Assembly: GCA_025200525.1 (NCBI GenBank)
Contig: CM045763.1
Location: forward strand, 62,321,018-62,385,017
Source of the DNA: Camellia lanceoleosa
Taxonomy: Eukaryota; Streptophyta; Magnoliopsida; Ericales; Theaceae
Length of the DNA stretch: 64,000 bases
Direction: 5' to 3'
Both the position numbers and the translations under genes were made by a program. This document shows positions 22,848-35,622 of this stretch, in pieces (positions within the stretch are counted from its first letter, which is position 1; the number at the start of each line of letters is the position of its first letter). Under the pieces are notes generated by a model. It made no database searches, had not been told where the DNA came from, and was given only the letters and a program-made list of their open reading frames with translations.

Positions 22848-23713
22848 TAGGGGTGAACAACGAATATATCGATCCGTTAAAATCGATCGAACTAAATCGA
22901 TCCGCTGCATTTTGGACAGATGCGTGATAACGAATGGACGGTTGTGGGTTCATTTTCTCCAATCCGCCAATTTAGTGGACGGATGGCGGATTTGAGATTC
23001 CTTTGGCCGTAACCGAACCGCCAAACCGCAAGCACCCTTACTAATTTATAAAACTTTGTGTTTTCAGTTTGTTTAAATATTCTGTTTCTGTTTTCAATTA
23101 AAAAAGAGTTTAATATTCAGTTGCAAAAAAGCTTTCAACTTGAATATCTTTTTTGAATTGAAAAAAATAAACGTATTATTTATCTATATTTTTTTATTTT
23201 TAAATCTATTTCTAAAAATAATAAATAGAAAATTTGATATATGCTGGTTGGTTTTTGTTTTCAAAAATAGATATAGATGTAACAATATAGAGACATACAA
23301 TTTCTACTATTGCTCTGTTTATGGTTTTGGTGGTTTGAATTATTTTTATATTTTAAGAATAACAGATTGTAATACTTTATGTGGATGAGGCATGCAGTAA
23401 TTGTGATATTCTAAAGTTTCAAACTTTCTTATTTTGAATGAGGCATGCAGTGATTGTAATATTTTTTTAAGTCATTGATTGTAATACTTTTTTTTTTTTT
23501 TTGAGGAAGTATACAAGTTGAATTATGTTGAAAATTTATAAAATTTTAAACCGCCAAACTTATTCGCATCCATCCGCCAAACCGTCAATCCGCTCAATCC
23601 ACATCCGCCGAATTGGCGAACAGATGCGGATTTATTTTCTCCAATCCGCCAATCAAACGGATAGATGCCGGATTGGAAATTTCGTGGCCGCAACCAACCC
23701 CCGCCCACCCCTA
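22848..23713. mobile_element. hAT-like non-autonomous element, 866 bp
   Basis: Terminal inverted repeat TAGGGGTG ... CACCCCTA with a perfect 8-bp duplication GTAATAAG at 22840-22847 and 23714-23721. Both ends have GC-rich subterminal blocks with repeated AATCCGCCAA-type words; the middle is AT-rich and non-coding. Confidence 0.92.
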
Positions 23714-23721
23714 GTAATAAG

Positions 23722-26679
23722 TAAAAGGATATTTCTTATATACATATAATTTTATATACAAGAATTTTATATAGAATGACATGGTTATTTTACACAAAAG
23801 AATTTTGTATAAAATTATGTGACTTATCTATTTTTGTTAACTAGAAAAAGGCAAAAAAAAAAATTACTATCACACCATTCTGTTTCCTGTATGAAAGTTT
23901 TGTATATTTGATATTTTGTCATATTTAAAATAAGTGAAGCGGCATTAAGGGTATAAAATTACAATATGACTTGTAAACATTTTAATCATGTATTCATGAA
24001 GGATTGATAGCTTAACATTGTGAATTTATAAAGAGTGCCATTATTAGAAGAAATCCTTGAGCTGGCTTCTAATTATTTTAATTCTTTCTCATGCGTTGAA
24101 GGAATCAAAAAATTATGAATCAGCATATAAACTTAATCAAATATTGTATTAATTCTTCAAAAAAATAAAAATAAAAAATCAAGTATAATATTATAAGTTG
24201 AACATAATTGTAATTATAAATATATAAAGAATTATTTACTACAAATCATATTTCTCAAGACGTTCTGGACAATCATTCTCGGTGATGCATCGATCTAGAC
24301 TTACCTAATGCACTTGGTTAGTGGTGATTACGTGTAGAGTCTAAAGTGACCTTGCTTTGAAAAGGTTCCTTGCTAGCAAAAAAAAATAAAATCAAAATAT
24401 GCATGTCTCATTGAGGTATTTTTGGTTAATCACCAAAATTGATATATACACTATAAATACTATTATATAAAGCAAATGTCAGAGTTGATGTTGATGTCAT
24501 AGAATTTTTATTTGGAAAATGCAAAGTTATCAAAACAGAAAATTAGTGTCATTAGTGCCATTAGTACTCAACAAATTAGTGCCACAAATCATTTTTCTTG
24601 ATATATACACTATAAATACTATTATGTAAAGCAAATGTCATAGTTGATGTTGATGTCATAGAATTTTTATTTTCAAACTACAATTGCTAAATTCAACTAT
24701 ATCTACCAATATGTAATTACTTTAAATTGTTTCAATTCTCTCCAATTATTTCAAATAATTTTCATAATTGTTAAATCCAACTGCTATAAACTGCTTCAAA
24801 TAATTTCTATCAAAATTTGAAAACACTATTTATTTTTATAAAGAAACAGTTTTTATCAAATATATTTTTGAAAAATAAAACAAAAAGCAAAAGACAAAAA
24901 GGACACTAAATAGGCATTTGGTAGAGTTAAGTCTAGAATCCATAAAAGCTACAGCTTGCATGGCTTCAAGAGCCAGCCAACTAATAACCAACAACTAAAC
25001 CTTGTCACAAAAGTTGAGAAGCTTTGATGATTTTGGAATTTGGAACTGTTTGATTGAAAAGTTTTCCAAGAAAGAGTTGACAAAACACTGGCTAGATACC
25101 ACCAGATGATCCAAAATTAAAAAAAAAAGACACCTAGATAGTCTTAATTTCACATCTAATATTCATGGCCAGCTCATTCTTAGTCTTATTAAGATCAACT
25201 GTAGGAGCGTCACCCCTAATAAATTAGACCCTCCTTAATTTAATCCTAGATGTCTCCTATTGTTGCCATCATGCCATGGAAACTGAGCTGGCTCATGTCT
25301 GCCCTTGATTAATGCTACTTGTTGGGTAGTTACGAAAATGAATTTGCTCACATAATTGTAAAATGTGTGTACATAAAACACAGAATTTGATTGATCTAAA
25401 ATTATAAATTCTATATTTAAAAAGAGTATTAATTGTTTTAAACCAATCAAAGCTTGCATTTTGTTCACACTTTGATAATTTGTGAATAAAATACAACTCA
25501 GTTGTTATAAATAGAAGATAAAAAATTATTAAATAGTTTTAGAGTGCTCATGACATTTACATGTGGTGTTTTTGGCCGATGTGACCATACAAAGAGAAAT
25601 AGTTGAGATTGATCTTGTATCGCAATTAATCGATCAAGATGAGTCGAATAGTCTTGTTGTTCTTAATGGTAACTTCGTCTATGTTATGGGCGTCTCATAT
25701 TTTATCCAGTTTATTCATATGACCCATTGGTGACTCACGTGACCCGATTATATCTGACTTGGTTCTTGTTCCATTTAGATCTTAGTATGCATTATCGGTT
25801 ATTTTTGGTATTAAGGTATGTGGGCAAAGAGAACTTGTTACAAATGATTTTGATAGTGACAGTTGCTTGTACTTTCTCCTCTTTTTATAGTAAAATCCTT
25901 TACCTTCCTTCACTTGTGTGCGTAGGCCAAGCCAAACCATAGATATCTTTGTATTTTTTGCAATCGTTCTATTTTTAATTAGTTTTTTTTTTTTTTAATT
26001 AGTTGGCCACTCTTGTACACTATATATTGGATGGTCAGGGATCAATCCTGGTTAAAGACCACAATTGATAATCTCTCTCCATTATTGAGACATTTCTTCT
26101 CATTATGGTTGGTTGTTGGTATTTTGTATTAGTTATTGGGTTTATAGATATGTATTATTTAACCATTATATCTAGTTTGATTTAATTTTCTTTATATTTA
26201 TAAATATTTTTCTATCAATTGACAATATATATGCATGATTGACCATTTCATGCTCTAAGAGCATGACACTTCTTTGTCATCCATATTTCAGTGCTGAACT
26301 TCCGCTCATCTCGCAGTATTGCCATATGATTACATAGACATTAGGCCTCATATGATTACATATACTTGGGGCATACATGTTACTAGTGTTTAGTTGCTTT
26401 CATAGCCATTAGATACAACTTGTTAGATATCAATTTGAGACATAGCAAACAAGCTTATCAACTATATTTTACATTAGCATCATATTAAAGTGTCGTTGAT
26501 ATGTTAGCTTTGCCATGAGTAGGAGAAAAATGTTTACCACTTGGAAAGGATCAAGGTTTGGGTGACTTCATACTTGGAATACATTACTCAACATGGTAGA
26601 CAACAATTCCAAGATATTTTGGGAAAGTCACATTGAATTCAAATCACCATAATCTCCAAGCTCAACAAAAACCCAAATC
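23722..26679. other. Intergenic, no gene seen
   Basis: AT-rich sequence without convincing coding. An 80-bp direct repeat is present at about 24437-24516 and 24598-24677. Short frames (for example 25727-25942) show no domain or splice context. Confidence 0.5.
24437..24677. repeat. 80-bp direct repeat
   Basis: TTGATATATACACTATAAATAC and the following sequence to ATAGAATTTTTATTT occur twice, 161 bp apart, with only a few differences, a local duplication. Confidence 0.8.
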
Positions 26680-26688
26680 ATGCCTCAA

Positions 26689-26721
<33 letters not shown>

Positions 26722-26722
<1 letters not shown>

Positions 26723-26862
26723 TGGAGGAGGCATCCTCACATGGGAGCACTGATCATGAAGATATGCTAGTAAGACAATGGCAGAAGATTTGGTGGAACC
26801 ACATAAATGAACAACTCATTTGTAGGCTTTGTATCTATCAATCCCTTTCAATGTGTTACTAG
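26722..26862 (+). CDS. Possible short exon or micro-ORF after a CT/CA leader
   Basis: A 46-residue frame begins at an ATG that directly follows a CT run and a CA run, a layout typical of plant 5' leaders. The peptide starts MEEASSHGSTDHED and contains a Trp-rich part (WQKIWWNH). No domain is recognised and no downstream exon could be joined. It may be a gene remnant or chance. Confidence 0.2.
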
Positions 26863-26937
26863 AAAAAGGGACCTCAATCATTTTTTATTTTATTTTAATT
26901 TTTATTAACAATGGTATTCAAGATTTTATTCTAATTA

Positions 26938-27632
26938 AGGGTGAAAATTTGTGACATGATACGATAATATGAGTTGAACCGTACACTAAATTAACGGGTT
27001 AGGTTAATCATTTCCTGACACGAGCACGCATATGATACGACCCGTTAACACGAATATTAAATAGGTCAGGTTAGTACCAAATCTGTGTAATGCCAAATTG
27101 ACACAGATAACTCATTTAATGAAAAATTAGTTATACATTTTAATATTATTTTCACTAAAGAGTATCATGACAATTTTTTAATTTCTTACGTAATTACATC
27201 CAATTTATTAAAAAATATGTAAAATACGATTTTAAATTTGATATAATTTTTTTTTTTCTCAATTGAACTTAATGTATTTTTTGTCTATTATTTGAGTTGA
27301 TCTAGTGAAAAAATATAATAATAAAATATAATTTTTATAAATTAAGAAAATACAATTAAGTTGAAATCAAGTTTTTTTATAAATAATTTCATTTAATAGA
27401 AATTAGTTTCATTCAATTTAACTTATGAAAAAAAATTTAAATTTTTTTCATAATATTTTTAGTTTAAAGTGAAATTTTTTGACATAACACGTTAACACAA
27501 CACAAACTGAACACAAACCAAAAATGACACGACACGATAGTATGAAATAATAAACGGGTCGGGTTAGTATTAAAATAATTCTGATTCGAACTTAAGAGGA
27601 CACGATCCACCACGACACAACACCCACCCCGA
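26938..27632. mobile_element. hAT-like non-autonomous element, about 695 bp
   Basis: A 10-bp identical flank ATTCTAATTA lies on both sides (26928-26937 and 27633-27642). Ends are of the GGGTG/CACCC type, and GACACGA, ACGGGTCGGGTTAG and inverse words recur near both ends. The centre is AT-rich, with no coding. The exact 8-bp duplication cannot be separated from the 10-bp match. Confidence 0.75.
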
Positions 27633-27654
27633 ATTCTAATTAGGTTTCAGATAG

Positions 27655-28672
27655 AGAGCTGTTAGTAGCACCTATCTTAATTCTTTAGACCCCTAATTTC
27701 TTTGAAGCCCCACCCTAAATCTTAAATTTCAATAAGATTTCTTTTAACACCTCACTTAATACCAAATTTACCCTTATTCATAATATCATCATACCTAAGT
27801 GTACACCCACCTAATTTTGTACACTCTATCCATCATGGTTGAAGATAGCCCCTCGCGTATTGAAGAACAACAATGATGATTTCTCCTATTGAAGAACGAT
27901 GACAACGACTGTCTCTCTATTTGATTTATTCGAAATCAGTGAATGAAGTTGTCCATTTTATCAAAACCATTGAATCATTGTTGTAAAACTGAGCCAAAAT
28001 CACACCACCAGTCGACCACTTGGTCGTCTAGCCAGTCGACAGCCCGAGGGTTGGTTCAGCACTATCATAAACAATTTTTTTAGTATTGTGTTGCCGAACA
28101 GAAATTATTTGTTCAGCACTATGTTGCCGAACATAAACAATTTTTTCAACACTGTGTTGCCGAGCAACATTTGTTCAGCACTATGTTGGTAAACATAAAT
28201 AATTTTTTCAGCACTGTGTTGCCAAACAGCATTTGTTGTGCACTATGTAACTTAACCCTCAATTCATTCTTTTCCATTCTAAGTCAATATAACAAACAAA
28301 ATAACAGACATCCATTCTAATTCAGCCACTGTTTCTGGTTCAGGGTTTAGGATTGTGATTATAAAAAAAAAAACATTTAGGGTTTAGAATGGTGATGAAA
28401 AGGAATACATTGGGTTTAGGATGGTGATGAAGAGGAATGTTGGGTTTAAGGATGGTGATGAAGAGGAAAATGTTGGGTTTAAGTGAGTGAGAAATACCTT
28501 TAAGTGGGGGAGATTGGTGTATAATATTGTAAAGTTATTTTTATTTGGTGGGTTTAATGTTTCATTATCCTTTAATGTAATTTTATTTCAGAATGTAATT
28601 ATAATAATAAAATAAAAAATAAGAATTGGAGGATTCAAAAAAATTAAACAATTACTAATAGCGGCTCTCTTG
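27655..28672. mobile_element. Candidate long MITE with tandem repeats
   Basis: Possible ends GAGAGCTGTTAGTAGCACC and TTACTAATAGCGGCTCTC are inverse over about 16 bp with mismatches. The inside contains two tandem arrays: about three 65-bp units with GTTCAGCACTATGTTGCC (28047-28250) and three or four 25-31-bp units with GGGTTTAGGATGGTGATGA (28373-28490). No target duplication was found. Confidence 0.4.
28047..28250. repeat. 65-bp tandem repeat
   Basis: GTTCAGCACTATGTTGCCGA and following sequence to CAATTTTTTCA are repeated about three times with small changes. Confidence 0.75.
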
Positions 28673-28891
28673 AAATATATACTGTCTTCACAATTCAAAC
28701 ATTTAGGTATTATCAAGCACGAGTCCTAGGACTTATCTTAAGAAGGTCAAATGCTTCATAAAATTTGAACTCATAATTTACATTCTCTAAAATACTTATC
28801 ACAGTTCAACTTTGTCATTCTGCTAACCTTTCAGTTGGGACCTCAATCACCTTACTAATAAAAAGCTCCAATCAAACACCTTATCATTGCA

Positions 28892-28969
28892 GAGGGACCT
28901 CCCTAGCCAGCAATTGCCTAGGTGAGGTTTTCTCGTGGGTCGCACCTTATTTCATGTCAAAAAAAAAAA
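28892..28969 (+). mobile_element. Very short retroposon with poly-A tail, 78 bp
   Basis: The unit ends in a run of 11 A and is flanked by CACCTTATCATTGCA (28877-28891) and CACCTTATTATTGCA (28970-28984), a 15-bp duplication with one change. The body includes GGTGAGGTTTTCTCGTGGGT. It is probably a 5'-truncated SINE, unlike the SINE at 20731. Confidence 0.7.
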
Positions 28970-29566
28970 CACCTTATTATTGCACTGTCTCAACAATATG
29001 AATTTGTATTATATAGATGAGCAATGTTATATTTATTTAAAATTTTATTAACAGCATTTATGTCTAAATATTATTGGAGATTTAAATATATATATATATA
29101 TATTTTACAGCCAATCACATTTAACAAATGAATTTTTAATAAGATTACTATGTGTAAAATTATTCTATATATATAATGGGTTTAGAATGAAACATGGAAC
29201 CTTGTAGAGGATTGGAGAGACAAGCAACCATGCCTTTGCCACTGTATCTTTTCATTATTTTTCTATATATTTTGGATTCACACTGCCAACGCCAGTAATA
29301 TTTAGAAAGGATAATGCTATATATAAAAAGGTTTGGAATGAAAGGATAATAATCGTAAGTATCCAATAGCTCAAAATGATACCAGTCTAAAAAGGATGCT
29401 ATCTAGAAAGGATTGGAGAGACCAGTCTAAAAATGTTTGGAATGAAAAATGTTTTTAGTGATTGAGATCTTTGATTTAGAAAAGAACAAAAAAATGTTTC
29501 ACTACTAGAAAAAAATTATTAGTATATTGTTCCCCAAGTGTGGACTTCATATATATATATATATTG

Positions 29567-29738
29567 ACTAATTCTATATACACCAATTAATGTACTAATT
29601 AGTGTACCAAATGATTATGTGACATAATTAAAGATGTTTTTACTATTTATAATTTGTATAATGAGTAAGATCAATAATAATGTCATAACTAGTATTGGTA
29701 CACTAATTAGTACACTAATTAGTACATGTAGCACCACT
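29567..29738. mobile_element. Short MITE, copy B
   Basis: Inverted ends built of CACCAATTAATGTACTAATTAG and CTAATTAGTACATGTAGCACC, related to the unit at 13003-13173. The GTACTAATTAGT word is repeated within each arm. Confidence 0.6.
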
Positions 29739-29888
29739 CATATATATTTGTTTATTTATTTAATAAAAAAATTAAACTATTTAGAATATTTTGTAAAATT
29801 TCAAGATTTAATTGAATTGTGTGGTCCCACTCAATGTCCTTATGAACTCTGCCTAACAATTAAGATGTTCTGAATTGTCATCAAAAGC

Positions 29889-29890
<2 letters not shown>

Positions 29891-29926
<36 letters not shown>
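29891..29926. repeat. Homopolymer A36
   Basis: Uninterrupted run of 36 A. It could be the tail of an old retroposon, but no duplication or body was found. Confidence 0.9.
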
Positions 29927-29929
<3 letters not shown>

Positions 29930-32900
29930 CCAAAATATATTGCAAGGTTCATTGTACATTATTTAGTTCAAAAAATAAATTAAAAATTTGTACATTATAA
30001 CCTAATGACCTAACGAAAAACTTTAAAGAGGAAACAATTCTAATCCACCTTTCTTAGATAGCTGAGAGGCAATGAATGATCTACTTACTTTGTTTTGTGA
30101 TACTGTGAGAGATTACTTCGTAATTTTCATATTTTTTTAGACATGTATGGTTTGTATGTTAAGCTGAGCCCAAGAAAGAGCATCATTCAAATGCAACCCA
30201 AACTCAACTTCCAACCATAGCTGTTAGCCCCAAGTCACTCTAAGTTTGTGGGTTGGACTTGGGCTGGTAGCATGCCGGCATCATTTTGGTGGGTTTAAAT
30301 GGATTATCAAATGCTAGGGCAAGCAAAACCTCCACATAAAAAAAATAAAATTAAATATAAAAAATATATATATAAAACGAGAAAAGATAGGGATCATGAA
30401 AAAAAAAAATGAAAAAAAAATGAAAGAGAAATGAATTTTGATATTTATTTTTATTGGTGTTAATTGTGGCACTGTAATCCAAAAAAAAAAAAAAAAAAAA
30501 AACTTTTTTTTTCATTTTTTTTTTCATTTTCATGATTTTTTGATATAAAACCCACCTTGATTAATTCAAGACCTTCATTTTAAATTAGGATCTAAAAAGG
30601 ACATGATGTACAGAGTCTTATCTCATTTCTGGAGAAGAAGTTTTCATAGCATAGCACCGGATAAGAAATAAACATAAAATAAAAATGAAGAAGAAGAAGA
30701 AAGCACATTTGGAAATTTGAACTTTTAGATAAAAACAAGGTCCTGCATTATTATAAAAACAACCTAACAATGTTAACTGAGAAGGAACAAAAGGATTATA
30801 TGAATTTATACAGATTACAGATCAAAATTTAGACCCTGAATCTGTAACTTCCCAGGAGTTAAGGGGAAAAAAGAAATCTGAATTCAGACCAACCAACAAG
30901 ACTAATTTCATGAAGATCTTCACAAGTAAAAGAAAAGCACATTAATCCCACTTTCTTTTTAACTTCAACTGACAGTGGTAACAAGCATTGAAGCACCATA
31001 AGGTATTTGATAAGGATTAAAGAGGAGATTTCTCACAATTCGTTTACCAATCTGTAGTCCGGAAGTTTCTGAGTTGAACTAGCTTAATCTTTGGATATCA
31101 CGTGTTAGAATGCAAAATGGTTGCTTCAGATCAAGTGCACATTTGAGTAGCCATGAGGTTCAACAAGCTTCCTTGCATCTCTGAAACTAAGGACTCACAG
31201 ATGCTGTACATGAAATAAGCATTCACAACCTTGTCATCAACTTAACATCAAGCTGGATGTCATGTACTACAGACATCTACAACAGAAATCATATATAAAT
31301 TCAATCAGGCATATTGAAACCAGATTTCAAGTTTTGCACAGTACTAAATAGATGGATCTATATCTAATTCCAAGTAAAACAATCTTTCAGAAACACTTCT
31401 ATCATGAAAACAGGGTCTTAAGCATGATAACTCCCTTGTGAGGTCCAAAGAAGTTCAAACAAATTACAAGTACAATCCTACAGCAAAAAAAAAAAAAAAA
31501 ATCACTGTACCATGGAAACGGCATTCAATAGTCTGTAGATGAGGTGTATCCAAGTTAGTTATCATTTTAATACATGATCGATTGCATTATCCAATTCACT
31601 GAACTGCAACTATGGTTACTCACAAAATCAACTAACAGGTAGGCAATGCAAAGTGATATACAATTGGGGGGAATGAAGGCAAAGCCAAAAGGAGACCACT
31701 CAGTATGTAGCATGAAAAACTTATCAACTCATGCTTAGACGATGAGCAGAGGGAAACATGGACAATCAGAAGAAGGTTCTGGGCTCTTTTGGCCTATGTT
31801 TCCTGAAGCAGAATAGATAGCATGTTTCTGATAAATACATTTTTCCACATTCTGCATTCTTTTTTACGTCAATCATATTATCCGTAAAATATAAAGTAAA
31901 AAATAACTCAATGCACAATCTCAGTCATCAATTGTTAGCATAAAATTTCCTGTTATGTACATTAAAAGACAGATTACAAGATCCAGCACCATAAATGAAA
32001 GACAAAAGGAAAAGAAAAGATAAATAAAAACAACGTAATGTTTAACCATGACAAATTATGCACATTTTCTTACATGCATATAAAAAAGTTTAAAGACTCT
32101 CAGGTCAAACAAAATTGTAAGCACTCTTAGCATATGTCTACTAAAGCTATGCAAGTGGTGCAATGTAGTAACATGCCATAACAATACTACCTTTAAGGTG
32201 TTTAAATTTAACAGTTTCTAGAAGATATTACGGAGAAAGTTGGGTTGTTTACAAAAGTATTAAATTAAATAAAAAATAAAAAAATAAAGGTGAGGCCAAC
32301 GCTTTCAATCAGCTAAGCAGTCTTAACATGTAGATAAAGAAACATATTCATGTGTTTTTATATTCATGTATGGTAATGTCCATGCACTACATATTGAAAA
32401 AATGGTAATGTCTTTGCACTGTCTATGTTCTATACTTTTTAAAGAATTTACCTTCTCGATGTTTGATCTCTTGATGAGCCCTTCTATCTTTATGCCAGTT
32501 TCCATGCAACTTTTGAGCTAGGATCAAACTCTTCTTTTGTTCAACCAGTTGACCATGCAGGAATTTAGACACTAATTTCAGCACTGCTTCTCACAATGAT
32601 CTATAGTTTGGGAAACATGAACTCCTAACAACTTGAACGTTAAGAAGCACCACCAAAGTTCAGGCTTCAGGCATAAGCCCACAAAGTGTTCAAGCCATGC
32701 AAGGAGATTAGTGGGACTGGACTTCATCATGTTCCACCAACATGTAATGGGAGTAAGGTAAATCTTTATACGGAATTGCAATTACTAAAGTAGATTGTTA
32801 GAGGCATCCTTAAATATGCCATATCAGAAGCAGATGATTACAGCAAGAGAGGAGAGATCAACTATACATACCAGCTTTTGTATGACAGATAACAACTATC

Positions 32901-34028
32901 ACAATCAAAGTCCTCACCTGTAAGTGAACTGAATTTTATATTTCATGAAGCTCCTTTCTAAAATGCACTTGAATGTAATGGGAGGGAAAAAAAATGAAAA
33001 AAATAGAATAAAATAAAAAATGAAATAAAAGGACACTGTTAAGTGATGGTCCCAAATTCTACGTAATCGAGGGTGCTACTAGATATAGATCTAATCTTCA
33101 AATTATTTGCACAAAATAGTTGTTCTCAAACTAGAACATACCAGATACAGGATCTGGATACGATATGGCAATATGATAAAACCTAAAAAGCATAGAACAG
33201 AGATTTGGCCAAGATACATTCATAAAAATATGTATATATAATTTTCAGTATTATACACAAACTCAAGAATGGTGAGAAACCACTTTTAAGAATTAGCTAT
33301 TAGTTTAAGAGTCAATAGGTAGTTCACTTTTAATTATTATTAGATCTTATAAAAATTCCATTTCAATATCAAGTTTAAATTATATTGGCCTTGTGGTTTT
33401 CCCTTTCACAATTAAAGTGATATGCAAAAGTGTATTGTACAATTTTACTTGCTTGTTTAATTGTTGAAATCCAATTGTAGTATCATTACATTCATCACTT
33501 TCTAAAATGTATGACACGGATATGGGACACATGCATGAGCAAGTAAATTCGATAAATTATGAAAGTTATGATACTACTTTAATATTACTATTTTCTTCTT
33601 ATTTAAGATGCAAATAGACAAGAGAACTTGACCTATCAACCTTTAGGTTGTGGGTTAATAATTGAAGGCAAACACTTCGTGCAAAACAATGCCAACAGTT
33701 AGGTTTGTACAGAAACTATCCTTCCCAGACAACCATCTACAACGGACACTAAACTAGGTTCACTTTTTTTTCCCCCTCTAAAAATGCATCAGATACTTCT
33801 CAAAATTAACAAAATTATAAGTACGTTTAGGAAGTATTGGGTACGTATCCACAATATGAATACTACTGTACGATTGTAATGATACAGTTCACCATCATTC
33901 TATTTCAAATATTATAGTTTTTTCATCACAGAATTCAATATAGATTTTGTAGATATCCATCCAAGCTTCTATTAAATTCTAATCCACAGATTTAGAAACT
34001 AAAAATGAAATCAATATAGATTATAGAC
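29927..34028. other. No recognised gene
   Basis: About 4 kb of AT-rich DNA without a supported coding region, RNA gene or transposon boundary. Base composition from 30.6 kb on is smoother and less repetitive than elsewhere. It could include intronic or untranslated sequence of an unseen transcript, but nothing shows that directly. Confidence 0.4.
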
Positions 34029-34583
34029 TATGAAGCATGGGTACTTCGAAAAACATGCCGTAGCTATACCGGATACTTACCGGCGTATGGTACCTTGGTA
34101 CTTCTGCATACGTACTAGGTACACGAAACACGTACTCAAAATTTTTCTTCTTAATTTTTGGTGTACCCAAACGTACCTAATATATATCCACGATGTACCG
34201 TACCTCAGTTGAAATAATATTTTCTTCTACTACAAAGATAAAACTGCTTTCACTAGATTTCTTTTTTATTTTTTGCTTTATACTTAGCATAATTTTAAAA
34301 TTAAACTATGATTTGTAAGTTATTTAATATATTGACATTTAATTTTGATTTATACTTTTACTTTTGACATTAAATGTTAATTGTAGGTTGGACCTTAACA
34401 AATTAAACTATTTAATTAATTTTTGCATTACTCTAAATTAAAAATAAATATTTTTTTTACAAGCATACCAAGGCGTACGCGTACCTGTACCCATACCTTC
34501 TTTTTTTTTAATTTCACCGTATCGACGTACCCGTATTGTACCAGTACCAGTACCAGTACTCGTACCCATACCTGTGCTTCATA
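34029..34583. mobile_element. GTAC-rich MITE, 555 bp
   Basis: Ends TATGAAGCATGGGTAC and GTACCCATACCTGTGCTTCATA are inverse. A perfect 10-bp duplication GATTATAGAC lies on both sides (34019-34028 and 34584-34593). Both subterminal parts are packed with GTAC-containing words (ACGTACC, CAGTACCAGTACC), the middle is AT-rich. Superfamily uncertain; a 9-10-bp duplication points to a Mutator-like element. Confidence 0.85.
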
Positions 34584-34593
34584 GATTATAGAC

Positions 34594-35350
34594 AAATTAC
34601 TATCCAAAGCAACTCTAAAAGCAAATAACAAATCCTACCAACAGGCATGAACTTTGCAATATATGGAGAGTGAAATCATGCAGCTGCAAAAACAAGATGA
34701 AATCATTTGGATGAGCTGAGGTAATAGGTTCAAAACTACGACCTTTCAAGCATCCACATATCAGGACATTGCTTGGAAGCCACATAATTCTGGTTCTACA
34801 TCCTTCAGAAAAACAAACTCAAGGCTCAGAGGTGGCCTGAAGTTGAAGAATGCAGCAACCCAAATATATTGAGCATACCAATGGCTCATCACAAGCTCTC
34901 TTGTTGTAGCTAATCCGAGATTGAATCATTGTCTACACCAAGAGAAAGTGGCAAACCCAACATCTTTAGAGATTTGGAAGGAAAGTGTACAAGCCTCCTA
35001 CTTCAGCCCTGGAAAATGCAGGGGAAGCATCAATGATGTCCTCATAAAAACTGTTTACATTGCCAAATGGTATGGAGATAATCAGTTATTCAAAGAATGG
35101 ACCCAACAAAATACGCATCAAAATGAAAAGCACATCTGCGCTTTCTCAAAACCCGTAACTCCCAAAGTGGGGAACTTTATAAACTTTGCTTAAATGAAAC
35201 AAAGGAGGAAAATACACTCAATACAATACAAGTAAATAGAAAACCATAAGCATAAATTACAAAGGTGTTTGAAGACAAAAGAGTTACACCTGTCACAGTA
35301 AATTCATGTAAACAAGGAATTAACTATACATCTGATCATTATTTGAAAAT
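34594..35350. other. Downstream flank of the Agenet/ENT gene
   Basis: No recognised gene. A 90-codon frame at 34921-35193 (+) shows no domain and has no splice or leader context. Confidence 0.4.
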
Positions 35351-35351
35351 T

Positions 35352-35357
35352 TTTATT
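35352..35357 (-). terminator. Likely polyadenylation signal of the Agenet/ENT gene
   Basis: Minus strand reads GCAATAAAAA about 270 bases past the stop codon at 35623, a normal 3' untranslated length for a plant gene. Confidence 0.4.
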
Positions 35358-35622
35358 GCACTATGCATTGAAAGATAAACAGTACATGGGCCAATAGACT
35401 AAGAAGAAGGATGTAAGATACGCAAGAGTTCTCCATAGCATTATAGAAGTTTCTGATATAAACATTTTAATCTAGATCACTACAGATTTTTATAACCAAA
35501 TAGAGGCAACAGATTAACAACATTTCATCCTGCTTCTTACAATGATGCATAAGCATTATACCAATGGAAAAACAAAATCTATTCATGGAAAATGAAAGAA
35601 GAGGGAGAGAATAGGTTCCCTG

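Noticed and set aside
29504..29520. CACTACTAGAAAAA resembling a CACTA end
   Set aside because: No inverse partner or 3-bp duplication was found nearby.
29891..29926. A36 run as a retroposon tail
   Set aside because: No flanking duplication or recognisable body upstream.
34921..35193. 90-codon plus-strand frame
   Set aside because: No domain, leader, splice site or codon pattern in support; close to the 3' end of a gene on the other strand.
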